From contig NZ_VEIO01000001.1 in assembly GCF_007680605.1 (NCBI RefSeq), forward strand, positions 1,178,001-1,242,000: a stretch of DNA of 64,000 nucleotides, written 5' to 3'. The DNA is from Paenibacillus xylanexedens (GTDB lineage Bacteria; Bacillota; Bacilli; Paenibacillales; Paenibacillaceae). Position numbers and translations under genes: made by a program. How positions within the stretch are numbered: the stretch's first letter is position 1; the number at the start of each line of letters is the position of its first letter. This document shows, in pieces, positions 53,291 through 63,638 of this stretch. The notes beneath the pieces were generated by a model. It was not told the origin of the DNA and made no database searches. It saw only the letters and a list, made by a program, of their open reading frames with translations.

Positions 53291-53298
53291 GCTCTTGA

Positions 53299-53313
53299 AT
53301 GAAACCGGTTTCA
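53299..53313. promoter_or_regulatory. Perfect cre-consensus palindrome
   Basis: ATGAAACCGGTTTCA fits WTGNAANCGNWWNCA at every defined position, and the full AATGAAACCGGTTTCATT is a perfect 18-bp palindrome. It lies in the leader, 126 bp downstream of the first cre-like box and 144 bp before the start codon. It could also be a LacI-family operator for another regulator. Confidence 0.65.
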
Positions 53314-53456
53314 TTGAATGGGGAGGTGTGATTAGCGGAGAAAACATGGTCTGAGGCCCGATTGACTGGTTCATGTGTACTAGGGCGTGTTAAACCACTA
53401 CGCTGGATATGTAAGGAACCTGCTTATATTTTCAGGCGCAAAGGAGCGAATCGAGA

Positions 53457-56400
53457 TTGGATAAACTGAGAAAACCGGTTGCAATTCTATTATCCGCTGC
53501 ACTGATGTTGACTTCCGGACCGTTAATGTACCCGAACAAGGTTCTTGCAGATGGAGCTCTCATTCCCGGATTGTTAATTCAAGACGATTTTTCCGATGGA
53601 GACTATACCGTTTCACCTGAATGGCATGTGATCTCAGGCCAGTGGCAAGTGACATCAGATCCGGCGGACGCATCCAACCAGGTTCTTTTTCAAAATGATA
53701 CCGATGAAGGTTTTATCACAACGGGTGAGCCTACAGCGGACAAGACAGTGTCGATGCGTTTTTATACAGGAGCGGGTGAGGGATTTCCCGGCATTTTACC
53801 GCGGTTTCAAGACAAGAGCAACTACTATTATTTCCAAATGCAGGTGCCCGGCAACAAACTCGTTTTCAGCAAAAGAGTAAATGGCGCGGATACCACGCTG
53901 AAATCGGTGGACTATACGTTCAGCAAAAATACATGGTATACGCTTAAAGTGGTGGTCTCAGGCACCTCCATCCGCGGTTACATTGTCCAAAACGGGATGG
54001 ATCAAATGGTTTTTGATCTGAACGACACAGCCATTCCGACCGGTACAGTAGGCATTCGGAACAAGTGGCAGACCGTACATATTGATGATGTGATGATTGC
54101 GGAGCCGCCTCGAGTGAATGAAGCTGTGCTTGCAAAGGATGGAGAGACGGCATCTTCAATTTCATTGCATTGGCCGGAGATTGAAGGGGCGACAGGTTAC
54201 CGTCTTTATCGCTCGAACACGCAGGAAGGCAACTACTCTTATGTAAGTCAGACGTCATCAACAAGTTATGTGGATGAAGGACTAAGCTCGGATACAGCCT
54301 ATTATTACAGACTTGCATTTGACTACGGGGCATTAACCGAGTCACAGTGGTCTGTCCCGTTTGAAGCCAAAACGGCTGCCGAGGCACCACAGGCACCGGG
54401 AGATCTGAAGGCGACAGCGCTGTCATCGACAAGTGTCAAATTGAGCTGGAATACAGTCAGTAAAGCGAATGGTTATCGTGTCGTTCGCGCCGAACAAGGA
54501 ACGGAAGATTATGTACAGGTATATGACGGCACCCTGTTGTCTTTTACAGATCAGGCACTTGAGCCTGGAAAGAACTACAGTTATCGGGTGACGGCGTACA
54601 ATGCTGCGGGTGAATCGGCATTTAGTACAGCGGAAGCGCAGACGTACACGGTAGATTCTCCTTCAGGATTTGGTGTTACTGCTACAACGGATACATCCGT
54701 TTCTTTAGGGTGGGGTGCACTGCCCGGATCAGAAGTCTCTTACACCGTGTCGAAGGCGACAAGTGTTTCGGGGGCGTATCAGCAAATCTATACAGGGAGT
54801 GCGACTTCGTTTGATGACACAGGTTTGACGATGGGTACGGGATACTTTTATACGATTCAGGCCAAAGTGGACGGAATGGACACTCCTGTATCCGCACCGC
54901 TTGGTGTATCCACGGTGCGCACAAGTATTACGCCAGGACAAATGTGGCCGGATCAAAACGGCAAACCGATTGATGCCCATGGCGCGGGTTTCTTTTACGA
55001 TGAAAAAACAGAAAAATATTACTGGTATGGTGAATATCATACGGGGGGGTGGCCTGCTGCGGGTGTGCGAGCCTATTCCTCCAAAGACCTGATGAACTGG
55101 ACAGACGAAGGCATGGCATTGACGATGCTTCAATCGATGGACGATTTTGACACGAACCCGTTAATCAAAGAACTCTATGCAGGTCGCGAGGATCGTGTGG
55201 ACATCTGGGCCGATATTCGCAAAGGACGGATTATCGAACGGCCAAAGGTCATTTACAATGATAAAACGAAAAAATATGTCATGTGGGCCCATATGGATGG
55301 AGACAAGGACCCTTACAACAATAATGCGAATTACGGTAAAGCGAAGGCCGGTTATGCAATCAGTGACTCACCTGCTGGACCTTTTATATATCAGAAAAGT
55401 TACCGTATGGACATGGCCCCAGAAGGCGAGAAGGACTATTTCCCAAGTGACAGAGGTATGGCCCGTGACATGACGCTATTTAAGGATGATGACGGCACGG
55501 GTTACCTGATATACTCCAGCGAAGAAAATCTGACGTTATACATTTCCAAGCTCACCGAGGATTACAGTGACGTCACAGGGTGGCATAAGCAAGGCCTTAA
55601 GGATGATAAAGGCAATCCTGTTCGCGATAGCGTGTATCAGGCGGAATACGGCGTAGACTATGTCCGGGTATTCCCGGGCGGACAGCGAGAAGCACCGGCC
55701 ATGTTCAAGTATCAGGGTAAATACTATATTATAACATCGGGTGCAACGGGCTGGGCTCCTAATGAGAACAAAGTTACGGTCGCGGATCATATCTTCGGAC
55801 CTTGGTCGGCGATGGCAAATCCGTTTGTCCGCACGTTGCCGAGTGATCCTGATCCCGGGAAGGCATTTGGTACACAGGCGACTTCGGTCATCCCGGTTGA
55901 TCCGGAAAAGGGCAAGTTCATTTATGTAGGAGATACGTGGAACGGAGGCAATTTTGCCAATGACGCAGCCAAGTACGTGTTTTTGCCGATTGAGTTCGGG
56001 ATAGGGTCAGACATTGCGATCAAGTGGTATAACAGCTGGACACCCGATCTGTTGAATACCATGGGTAAGGTAGATATCGCAGATAAGCTGCCAGAAGCGG
56101 TGAAGCTTGGCGAAGTGCCGGCTTTGCCTTCTACGGTAAAGGTGCGTGATGGAAATAATCTCGTGTCAACGCCAGCCGTATGGACGATTAATCATCGATC
56201 GATGACAGTGGAGGATTTTGCCAAGCCGGGACCGCTCACACTACAGATCACGACACCTGAGTATAACAACAAAATGCAGGCAGTTCGTGTGTTTGTCATT
56301 CCCGAGAATACACTATACTTTGTGAACAGCGGTGGTTATGATACGGCAGATTACAAGCTGATGAGCAGTTATATGAAAGATACGCTTATGCATCCGGGAA

Positions 56401-58709
56401 TTGTAGATCAGATGTATGCTCCGGCTAATGGTCAATCCTGGGGATATGTTAGCGCCGATGCGCTGCCTTCCGGTTCGAACGGCGGTGATATATTCTCAAC
56501 CGTACGTTACCTGAATGGTGGCAATATCAGCAATTCTCCGAAAGGCAAAGATTTGACGTATCGTTTTGATGTGCCAAATGGTGAATATGATGTGTATGCA
56601 GGATTTAATGACCCTTGGACGAATACTTCTCGTCGTGCAGATTTTATTATTAACGGTACAAACACCGGGGCGATTACGTATATCCCTGCAAGTGTTCGAG
56701 CTCAGAAGGGTGCCGAGGTGTCTGACGGTAAACTGGATATCACGGTGCGTAATACTGCATCCCAGGACCCGTTGATCAGCTGGATCATGATTGTAAAACC
56801 TGATATATCGTCCCCTGGTTACGGTAGCGGGGGTCTGCACTCTGTCTCCGCCACGGCTTCAAGTGTAACACTTGGCTGGGATACATTACCCGGTGCGGCT
56901 ACCTATAAGCTGTATCGTTCGGATCAAGAACAAGGCACTTACGAGATCGTTTATTCCGGCGAACTTCCAGAGTACACGGATTCTGGGCTGCGTGAAGATA
57001 CGGTCTACTATTACAAGGTCGAGGCATTGGACGATGCAAGCCAATCCATCAAAGGATTGTCTGACCCATATCAAGTCACAACAACTCGCCAGACGGCTGC
57101 TGACGTGGCTTCAGGTATTACAACACTGGAACAGCCAACGACAGCTTCTGCAAAAATTAAACTACCGGTGTTGCCTCAAGGTTTTACGGCATCCGTTCAT
57201 TCAAGTACAGCTCCGTCTGTAGTCCAAATGGACGGAAGCATTATTTTACCAGCGAGTGAGACGACGGTCCGGATTGAACTTGCCATCACACGAACCTCCG
57301 ATGGGAGCAAGGCGATAACAACGCCTTTGATCATTAAAGTGCCTGCACGTACAACATCTCCAGGCGGCAATGATTCGGGAGGGAATTCTGGCGGAGGATC
57401 GGGAAATAGCTCAGGCGGCAATAACGGAAATGGTTCATCAAGCAGTAACGGTGGTCAGATAGGCAACAGTAATGGCAACTCAGGGACAGGGCAATCGCAG
57501 TCGTCAACTCAACCTGTCACAGAAAAGGACCGGGCTGTTCTTGAACTACAGGTCTCTTCGGCTTCAGAAGGTAATGCACAGTCTAAAGTAGATGCTTCGG
57601 TGATTGAAGCTGCGGTCAAAGCCGCACCTCTTACTAGTACAGGACAACGTCTGGTTGAATTTCGCTTAAAGTCTGTTCCAGAAGCGGCTGCTTATGAGCT
57701 GACCCTGCCAGTTTCATCCCTGCTGGAGCAGAAGAAATCAGATATTTTCCGTATCGTGTCAGCATTTGCAACGGTTGAGTTACCTGCTGATTTTCTGGCG
57801 AGAGTGGGAGCTAAAGAGGGGACAGCGGCGATACGATTAACCCGCACACCACTTCCACAAGGGATAACGGATCATTTGGGAGCAGGGCATGGTGTGCTAA
57901 TCGAATTTAGCCTTAATCATCAGAACTTCATGCCTGATAGAGAGGTTTCAATTGATTTACCGTATACCTCGTCGAAAGATACCGTGGCTGATAAAGTGGT
58001 TGCTGCACTCATTGGACCAAGCGGGGAAATAACACCGTTGCCACAGAGTTTTTACGATCCGCAACGCGGCGAGATTATATTTTCTGCAAAATCTTTATCC
58101 TTGACTGGTGCTTATGCTGCCTTATCTATGGATGAGAAATTTTCGGATCTGGCCGGAGTGCCATGGGCACAAAAAGCAATGGAGGCACTCGCAGTTCGGG
58201 GCGTGGTGGATGCAACGGGTAGTGAGGACACCAGACAACTACATCCCAAACAGGGGACGACACGCGGGCAATACGTACAGTGGCTTGTAGCTTCGCTCGG
58301 CCTAAACGGGAGTTCTACTGATCCATTCACGGATGTGAATGAACAATCTTCTTATTATAAGGCTGTTAACATAGCGCGATCACTCGGAATTACGGATGGG
58401 GCTGGAGATGGACGTTTCAAGCCAGAGTCCACGATTACTCGTCAGGAGATGATGACCTTAACTGTAAGGGCGCTCGTCGCGGGTGGACTCATTGATGATG
58501 AAGCACTGAATTCTTCCGCAACGGATCTTGCTCGTTTCCGGGATGCAGGCCAGATCAACTCGTATGCAAGAAAAAGTGTAGCTGCGCTTGTGAACCTCGG
58601 CATCGTAGGTGGTTACAACGGCGAAGTAAAACCTGGGGCTGAAGCCAACCGAGCCGAATCTGCTGCGCTGATCTATGCCATGATGAGCAAGCTGGTCTGG
58701 AAAAAGTGA
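53457..58709 (+). CDS. Giant SLH-anchored GH43-like glycosidase with FN3 and malectin-like modules
   Basis: A 1750-residue surface protein. In order: signal peptide to ~32; LamG-like sandwich 33-215; three FN3 domains ~218-485; GH43-like propeller ~489-860 (GKPIDAHGAGFFYDEKTEKYYWYGEY, ERPKVIYN, and REAPAMFKYQGKYYIITSG with candidate acid Glu745); beta-sandwich ~870-950; malectin-like domain ~951-1115; a fourth FN3 ~1126-1215; Gly/Ser/Asn linker ~1301-1355; pre-SLH spacer; three SLH repeats 1561-1750, of which only the third keeps NRAE. GH43 enzymes attack arabinan, xylan or galactan. TTG start with AAGGAG upstream. Monocistronic. Confidence 0.88.
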   Translation: MDKLRKPVAILLSAALMLTSGPLMYPNKVLADGALIPGLLIQDDFSDGDYTVSPEWHVISGQWQVTSDPADASNQVLFQNDTDEGFITTGEPTADKTVSMRFYTGAGEGFPGILPRFQDKSNYYYFQMQVPGNKLVFSKRVNGADTTLKSVDYTFSKNTWYTLKVVVSGTSIRGYIVQNGMDQMVFDLNDTAIPTGTVGIRNKWQTVHIDDVMIAEPPRVNEAVLAKDGETASSISLHWPEIEGATGYRLYRSNTQEGNYSYVSQTSSTSYVDEGLSSDTAYYYRLAFDYGALTESQWSVPFEAKTAAEAPQAPGDLKATALSSTSVKLSWNTVSKANGYRVVRAEQGTEDYVQVYDGTLLSFTDQALEPGKNYSYRVTAYNAAGESAFSTAEAQTYTVDSPSGFGVTATTDTSVSLGWGALPGSEVSYTVSKATSVSGAYQQIYTGSATSFDDTGLTMGTGYFYTIQAKVDGMDTPVSAPLGVSTVRTSITPGQMWPDQNGKPIDAHGAGFFYDEKTEKYYWYGEYHTGGWPAAGVRAYSSKDLMNWTDEGMALTMLQSMDDFDTNPLIKELYAGREDRVDIWADIRKGRIIERPKVIYNDKTKKYVMWAHMDGDKDPYNNNANYGKAKAGYAISDSPAGPFIYQKSYRMDMAPEGEKDYFPSDRGMARDMTLFKDDDGTGYLIYSSEENLTLYISKLTEDYSDVTGWHKQGLKDDKGNPVRDSVYQAEYGVDYVRVFPGGQREAPAMFKYQGKYYIITSGATGWAPNENKVTVADHIFGPWSAMANPFVRTLPSDPDPGKAFGTQATSVIPVDPEKGKFIYVGDTWNGGNFANDAAKYVFLPIEFGIGSDIAIKWYNSWTPDLLNTMGKVDIADKLPEAVKLGEVPALPSTVKVRDGNNLVSTPAVWTINHRSMTVEDFAKPGPLTLQITTPEYNNKMQAVRVFVIPENTLYFVNSGGYDTADYKLMSSYMKDTLMHPGIVDQMYAPANGQSWGYVSADALPSGSNGGDIFSTVRYLNGGNISNSPKGKDLTYRFDVPNGEYDVYAGFNDPWTNTSRRADFIINGTNTGAITYIPASVRAQKGAEVSDGKLDITVRNTASQDPLISWIMIVKPDISSPGYGSGGLHSVSATASSVTLGWDTLPGAATYKLYRSDQEQGTYEIVYSGELPEYTDSGLREDTVYYYKVEALDDASQSIKGLSDPYQVTTTRQTAADVASGITTLEQPTTASAKIKLPVLPQGFTASVHSSTAPSVVQMDGSIILPASETTVRIELAITRTSDGSKAITTPLIIKVPARTTSPGGNDSGGNSGGGSGNSSGGNNGNGSSSSNGGQIGNSNGNSGTGQSQSSTQPVTEKDRAVLELQVSSASEGNAQSKVDASVIEAAVKAAPLTSTGQRLVEFRLKSVPEAAAYELTLPVSSLLEQKKSDIFRIVSAFATVELPADFLARVGAKEGTAAIRLTRTPLPQGITDHLGAGHGVLIEFSLNHQNFMPDREVSIDLPYTSSKDTVADKVVAALIGPSGEITPLPQSFYDPQRGEIIFSAKSLSLTGAYAALSMDEKFSDLAGVPWAQKAMEALAVRGVVDATGSEDTRQLHPKQGTTRGQYVQWLVASLGLNGSSTDPFTDVNEQSSYYKAVNIARSLGITDGAGDGRFKPESTITRQEMMTLTVRALVAGGLIDDEALNSSATDLARFRDAGQINSYARKSVAALVNLGIVGGYNGEVKPGAEANRAESAALIYAMMSKLVWKK

Positions 58710-58736
58710 TGAATCACTGTAACTTGTAAAATAGAA

Positions 58737-58783
58737 AAGAAGCTTGTTTTGACCTGAAGTCAGGTCAAAGCAAGCTTCTTTGC
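58737..58783 (+). terminator. Terminator after the GH43-SLH gene
   Basis: AAGAAGCTTG-t-TTTGACCT pairs with AGGTCAAA-g-CAAGCTTCTT around GAAGTC, a ~20-bp stem. Confidence 0.85.
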
Positions 58784-58842
58784 TGTTCATTGTCGATGGT
58801 TGTTGGTGTATTCGCAAACAGGCGATTCGCACGTTTTGTTCC

Positions 58843-58872
58843 TTTATCAGTGAAACTGATAAATGGTATAAA
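58843..58872 (+). promoter_or_regulatory. LysR-type operator and promoter before cysJ
   Basis: TTTATCAGT and ACTGATAAA flank GAA, a perfect 9+3+9 palindrome that contains ATC-N9-GAT, the form of LysR-type sites. It overlaps a possible -35 (TTATCA) 17 bp before TATAAA (58867-58872). B. subtilis controls sulfite reductase with the LysR protein CysL, so an orthologue is a plausible ligand. Confidence 0.6.
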
Positions 58873-58979
58873 ATCATTGAAATTGACCCTCATCCCCCGG
58901 TGTGTTAGGTTCTAGAGAGAAGAAATTAATATGATCATTTTAGTAGGAATTAAAATCGAAGTAATGCGTGAGGTGGCAG

Positions 58980-60818
58980 ATGGTGGAACTTCAAGTGACA
59001 AATAGTCCTTTTAATCAAGAGCAGGTAGAATTGCTCAATCGACTTATTCCTACATTAACGGACGGACAAAGACTCTGGCTTGGTGGGTATATTGCAGCGT
59101 TTCAAGCAGGTGTGGCAACACCACAGGCAGGTCTGATTGGGCAAGTTGGACAAAATCCGGTAGCAGCGCCAGTCAGCGCTCCGGCCGTTTCCCGAGAAGT
59201 TACGGTATTATATGGTTCCCAGACAGGAAATTCAATTGGGCTGTCTAAAAAACTAGGAAAAAAACTGGAAGAGCAAGGATTGCAAGTGACCTTGTCATCC
59301 ATGGGAGATTTCAAGCCGAACGGACTGAAGAAAATTGAAAATCTTCTGATTGTGGTCAGCACACATGGAGAAGGCGAACCGCCGGATAATGCAATTCCTT
59401 TTCATGAGTTTTTGAATAGCAAACGTGCTCCAAAGCTGGACGGACTTCGTTATTCCGTATTGGCGCTTGGAGATACCTCTTATGAATTCTTCTGTCAAAC
59501 GGGTAAGGATTTTGATAAACGGCTTCAGGAGCTGGGCGGCACAGCTTTGGTTCCACGCGTAGACTGTGATGTTGATTTTGATGAGCCAGCTGCAGCGTGG
59601 ATGAATGATGTTCTTGCTGCGCTTAGCAGCACAGTAGCTACTTCGGGTGCGGTAACGAGTGAAGCAATCACAGCCGCGGTAAGTGGTGGAGAATCCGAAT
59701 TTAACCGCACAAACCCCTTCAAGGCAGAGGTGCTGGAAAATCTCAACTTGAATGGCCGCGGATCGGATCGTGAGACACGCCATATTGAACTGTCTTTGGA
59801 AGGCTCCAACCTGGATTATGAGCCAGGCGACAGTCTGGGTGTTTTCCCGGAAAACCATCCGCGCCTCGTGGATGAATTAATTGCAACTATGGGGTGGAAT
59901 GCAGACGAACGGGTTACGGTGAACAAAAATGGAGATCAGGTATCGGTCCACGAAGCACTGCTGCGTTATTACGAGATTACAGCAGTAACTAAACCGGTGG
60001 CAGAGCAACTTGCCAAATTAAGTTCAGGAAACGAATTAACAGCATTGCTTGCCAACGATTCCGAATTCCGTAACGTTATGAACAGCAGCGATCTGCTTGA
60101 TGTAGTTCAGGACTACGCACTGAAGGGCATTCCAGCCGCTCAATTTCTAGCAGTTCTTCGGAAAATTCCGGCACGCCTGTATTCCATTGCGAGCAGCTCG
60201 AAGTCTTTCCCGGACGAGGTTCATCTAACGGTTCGGACTGTACGATATGAAGCACGTGGCAGACAACGTTATGGTGTATGCTCGGTGCATCTCGCTGAAC
60301 GAGTCGAGGCTGGTGACACCTTGCCGGTATATATCCAGCATAATCCGAACTTCAAATTGCCTGAAAATCCGGACACACCGATCATTATGGTTGGACCTGG
60401 AACAGGGGTAGCTCCATTCCGAGCTTTCCTTGGCGAAAGGGAAGAAACGGGTGCGGAAGGAAAAACATGGCTGTTCTACGGGGACCAGCACTTCGCTACA
60501 GACTTCCTTTACCAAACGGAGTGGCAACGCTGGCTCAAGGATGGCGTCCTGACGAAAATGGATGTTGCCTTCTCTCGTGATACGGAACAGAAAGTATATG
60601 TACAGCATCGTATGCTGGAACATAGCAAGGAATTGTACCAATGGCTTCAGGAAGGAGCAAGTGTGTATATCTGCGGCGATGAGAAAAAAATGGCTCATGA
60701 TGTACACGCGGCGCTGATTACGATTCTACAGCAGGAAGGCGGCTTGTCATCCGAGCAGGCTGCGGAATACATGACACGGTTACAACAGGAGAAACGTTAT
60801 CAGCGGGATGTGTATTAA
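58980..60818 (+). CDS. cysJ: Assimilatory sulfite reductase flavoprotein subunit
   Basis: A 612-residue protein. Flavodoxin domain from ~73 (VTVLYGSQTGNSIGLSKKLGKKL ... VSTHGEGEPPDNA). The FAD domain carries RLYSIASSSK and YGVCSVHLAERVEAGD. The NADPH domain carries MVGPGTGVAPFRAFLGEREE and YICGDEKKMAHDVH, ending in an aromatic residue (RDVY) as in the family. It passes NADPH electrons to CysI. The ATG at 58980 follows GAGGTGG; a GTG four codons earlier is less well placed. CysI follows 53 bp downstream. Confidence 0.95.
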   Translation: MVELQVTNSPFNQEQVELLNRLIPTLTDGQRLWLGGYIAAFQAGVATPQAGLIGQVGQNPVAAPVSAPAVSREVTVLYGSQTGNSIGLSKKLGKKLEEQGLQVTLSSMGDFKPNGLKKIENLLIVVSTHGEGEPPDNAIPFHEFLNSKRAPKLDGLRYSVLALGDTSYEFFCQTGKDFDKRLQELGGTALVPRVDCDVDFDEPAAAWMNDVLAALSSTVATSGAVTSEAITAAVSGGESEFNRTNPFKAEVLENLNLNGRGSDRETRHIELSLEGSNLDYEPGDSLGVFPENHPRLVDELIATMGWNADERVTVNKNGDQVSVHEALLRYYEITAVTKPVAEQLAKLSSGNELTALLANDSEFRNVMNSSDLLDVVQDYALKGIPAAQFLAVLRKIPARLYSIASSSKSFPDEVHLTVRTVRYEARGRQRYGVCSVHLAERVEAGDTLPVYIQHNPNFKLPENPDTPIIMVGPGTGVAPFRAFLGEREETGAEGKTWLFYGDQHFATDFLYQTEWQRWLKDGVLTKMDVAFSRDTEQKVYVQHRMLEHSKELYQWLQEGASVYICGDEKKMAHDVHAALITILQQEGGLSSEQAAEYMTRLQQEKRYQRDVY

Positions 60819-60871
60819 TCCAAGGCTAAGCCGAAAGGTTATATTCCGCAGAAACGAGAGGAGAAAGCGGC

Positions 60872-62593
60872 ATGGCTTATAATAACTTACTTAATCCGCA
60901 ACGTACCAACAGCGATGTGGAAGATATAAAGATCAAGAGCAATTACTTGCGTGGAAGTCTCACGGAGACACTGGCTGATCGCATTACTGGCGCGATTCCT
61001 GAAGATGACAACCGTCTGATGAAACATCATGGCAGCTATATGCAGGATGACCGGGATCTGCGCAACGAGCGCAACAAATCCAAGCTGGAGCCCGCTTATC
61101 AGTTTATGTTGCGCGTGCGTGCTTCCGGAGGGATCGTAACGCCGGAGCAGTGGCTGATGATGGATCGTGTTGCCCATAAATATGCGAATCAGACGATCCG
61201 TCTGACAACCCGTCAATCGTTTCAGCTACACGGGGTGTTGAAATGGGATCTCAAAAATACGATTCGTGAGGTCAATGACTCTTTGCTCAGTACACTCGCT
61301 GCATGTGGAGACGTTAACCGTAACGTGATGTGCAACCCGAATCCGAATCAGTCTGAGATTCATGCTGAGGTGTATGAATGGGCTTGTCAGGTGAGTAATC
61401 ATCTGGACCCTCGAACTCGTGCATATCATGAACTGTGGCTCGATGGGGAGAAAGTCATTGATTCCCAGGATTCGGACGAAGAGGTAGAACCGATCTATGG
61501 CAAGGTATACTTGCCGCGTAAGTTCAAAATTGGTATCGCGGTACCGCCGTCCAATGATGTAGATGTATTTTCACAGGATCTCGGTTTTATCGCCATTGTA
61601 GAGAACGGCAAACTGCAAGGATTCAACGTGTCTGTTGGCGGAGGAATGGGCATGTCTCACGGAGATTCGAAGACATATCCACAGGTATCCAAAGTCATTG
61701 GTTTCTGCACGCCGGAGCAGATGATTGATGTTGCAGAGAAAACGGTTATGATTCAGCGTGACTACGGGGATCGTGCGGTTCGTAAACATGCGCGTTTCAA
61801 ATATACCATCGATGACCATGGTCTGGAGTGGTTTGTTGACGAGTTAACGAGTCGTCTGGGCTGGAGTCTGGAAGCGGCACGTGCGTATCATTTTGACCAT
61901 AATGGGGATCGTTATGGCTGGGTTAAGGGCAGTAATGGCAAATGGCATTACACACTGTTTATCCAGAATGGACGGGTAAAAGATGTAGACGGTTATCCGC
62001 TTATGACGGGTTTGCGTGAGATTGCCAAAATACACACCGGAGATTTCCGGCTGACGGCGAACCAAAACCTGATTATCGGTAACATTAGCAGCCAGAAAAA
62101 GAAAAAGATTGAAGCATTGATGCAACAATACAATCTGACCGATGGAGCTCATTATTCAGCGCTTCGCAGAAGTTCCATGGCTTGTGTCGCACTCCCGACC
62201 TGTGGCCTTGCCATGGCTGAGTCCGAGCGTTACCTGCCATCGTTGATCGACAAACTGGAGCCTGTACTGGATGAAGCGGGTTTGAGGGATGAAGAGATTG
62301 TCATTCGTATGACAGGCTGCCCGAACGGGTGCGCCAGACCGATGCTGGCCGAGATTGCTTTTATCGGAAAGGCACCAGGCAAGTACAATTTCTATCTCGG
62401 TGGTAGTTTTACAGGTCATCGTCTGAACAAATTGTACCGTGAAAATATCGGTGAAAATGAGATTCTGGACACACTGACACCGATGATTAATCAATATGCC
62501 AAAGAGCGCAATGAAGGCGAGCATTTCGGAGACTTCGTGATCCGTGCGGGTTATGTGCCTGAAGTGCTTGACGGAAGACAGTTCCACGCGTAA
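60872..62593 (+). CDS. cysI: Assimilatory sulfite reductase hemoprotein subunit
   Basis: A 573-residue protein. The 4Fe-4S/siroheme ligands are Cys438 and Cys444 (ACVALPTCG) and Cys483 and Cys487 ([10 protein letters not shown]), the canonical C-x5-C...C-x3-C spacing. [15 protein letters not shown] and [12 protein letters not shown] are the paired sulfite-reductase repeats that supply siroheme-contacting Arg and Lys residues. It reduces sulfite to sulfide by six electrons with CysJ. GAGAGGAG precedes the ATG. A terminator ends the operon. Confidence 0.95.
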   Translation: MAYNNLLNPQRTNSDVEDIKIKSNYLRGSLTETLADRITGAIPEDDNRLMKHHGSYMQDDRDLRNERNKSKLEPAYQFMLRVRASGGIVTPEQWLMMDRVAHKYANQTIRLTTRQSFQLHGVLKWDLKNTIREVNDSLLSTLAACGDVNRNVMCNPNPNQSEIHAEVYEWACQVSNHLDPRTRAYHELWLDGEKVIDSQDSDEEVEPIYGKVYLPRKFKIGIAVPPSNDVDVFSQDLGFIAIVENGKLQGFNVSVGGGMGMSHGDSKTYPQVSKVIGFCTPEQMIDVAEKTVMIQRDYGDRAVRKHARFKYTIDDHGLEWFVDELTSRLGWSLEAARAYHFDHNGDRYGWVKGSNGKWHYTLFIQNGRVKDVDGYPLMTGLREIAKIHTGDFRLTANQNLIIGNISSQKKKKIEALMQQYNLTDGAHYSALRRSSMACVALPTCGLAMAESERYLPSLIDKLEPVLDEAGLRDEEIVIRMTGCPNGCARPMLAEIAFIGKAPGKYNFYLGGSFTGHRLNKLYRENIGENEILDTLTPMINQYAKERNEGEHFGDFVIRAGYVPEVLDGRQFHA

Positions 62594-62607
62594 CTTGACG
62601 TTTACCC

Positions 62608-62636
62608 AAAAAGCATTCCTTACGGAGTGCTTTTTG
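62608..62636 (+). terminator. Terminator after cysI
   Basis: AAAAAGCATTCC pairs with GGAGTGCTTTTT (one G-T) around TTAC. Confidence 0.85.
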
Positions 62637-62670
62637 TTTCTTCGATGCAGCATCGTTTGATGAGATGAAC

Positions 62671-62699
62671 TTGTTGAACCAAGCGCAACACGATATAAT
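62671..62699 (+). promoter_or_regulatory. SigA-like promoter for the YebC-family gene
   Basis: TTGTTG, a 17-bp spacer and TATAAT, 47 bp before the start codon. Confidence 0.6.
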
Positions 62700-62745
62700 G
62701 ACAAAGTAGAAAGCAGATTACATGTTGAAAGTGAGCGGAAACGAT

Positions 62746-63462
62746 ATGGGTCGTAAGTGGAATAATATTAAGGAAAAGAAAGCGTCAAAAGATGCAAACA
62801 CAAGCCGGGTCTACGCGAAATTTGGCGTTGAGATCTATGTAGCGGCGAAAAAGGGTGAACCGGACCCAGAAGCGAACCGTGCGCTGAAGGTCGTTCTGGA
62901 GCGTGCCAAAACGTATAACGTACCTAAAGCCATCATTGACCGTGCGATGGAAAAAGCAAAAGGCAGCGGCGATGAGAACTATGAGGAGTTGCGTTACGAA
63001 GGCTTCGGGCCAAACGGTGCGATGGTTATCGTGGATGCGCTCACGAATAACGTCAACCGCACAGCACCTGAAGTGCGTTCTGCGTTTAACAAAAACGGGG
63101 GCAACATGGGTGTGAGTGGTTCCGTTGCTTACATGTTTGATCCTACAGCAGTCATCGGCGTTGAAGGTAAAAATGCGGAAGAAGTGCTGGAAATCATGTT
63201 GGAGGCAGACGTAGATGTGCGTGATATCGTGGATGAAGATGAAGCGGTTATCGTATACGCAGAGCCAGATCAATTCCACGCCGTGCAAGAAGCATTCAAG
63301 GCTGCGGGTGTGAACGACTTCACCGTAGCCGAGCTGACGATGCTGGCGCAAAACCACATTGAACTGCCTGCAGATGCACAAGTTCAATTCGAGAAGCTGA
63401 TCGATGCACTCGAAGACCTGGAAGATGTGCAACAGGTGTATCATAACGTGGAGTTTGTGTAA
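62746..63462 (+). CDS. YebC/PmpR-family protein, YeeI/YeeN branch
   Basis: A 238-residue protein. The start [27 protein letters not shown] is the conserved one for this branch, so I prefer ATG 62746 to the ATG at 62722; the ribosome binding site is weak. [49 protein letters not shown] is the YebC core. Members are called regulators, and some act on translation of proline stretches. Monocistronic, with its own promoter. Confidence 0.93.
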   Translation: MGRKWNNIKEKKASKDANTSRVYAKFGVEIYVAAKKGEPDPEANRALKVVLERAKTYNVPKAIIDRAMEKAKGSGDENYEELRYEGFGPNGAMVIVDALTNNVNRTAPEVRSAFNKNGGNMGVSGSVAYMFDPTAVIGVEGKNAEEVLEIMLEADVDVRDIVDEDEAVIVYAEPDQFHAVQEAFKAAGVNDFTVAELTMLAQNHIELPADAQVQFEKLIDALEDLEDVQQVYHNVEFV

Positions 63463-63583
63463 GCGAGCTAATTACTCACTTAGTCTGATATTTTTTGATT
63501 GATTAATATCGTGACTCCAGAGTAATCTACTTAACTTACTTACGTATGTTCTAAATTTAATTATGCTCTAAAATGTTTGAATT

Positions 63584-63632
63584 AAAAAGAGTGTCTGTCC
63601 AATCCAGTTCGATTGGGAGACACTCTTTTTGT
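63584..63632. terminator. Bidirectional terminator between yebC-like and DMT genes
   Basis: AAAAAGAGTGTCT pairs with AGACACTCTTTTT, with an inner CCAAT/ATTGG stem; A/T tracts flank it on both sides. Confidence 0.85.
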
Positions 63633-63638
63633 TTAAAT

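Noticed and set aside
53213-53292. Minus strand shows CTCAGGCA and GGAGAACAGAG, resembling the 3' half of a glycine riboswitch
   Set aside because: No 5' half of the aptamer is present and no minus-strand gene follows. The segment is better explained as the plus-strand leader of the GH43-SLH gene.
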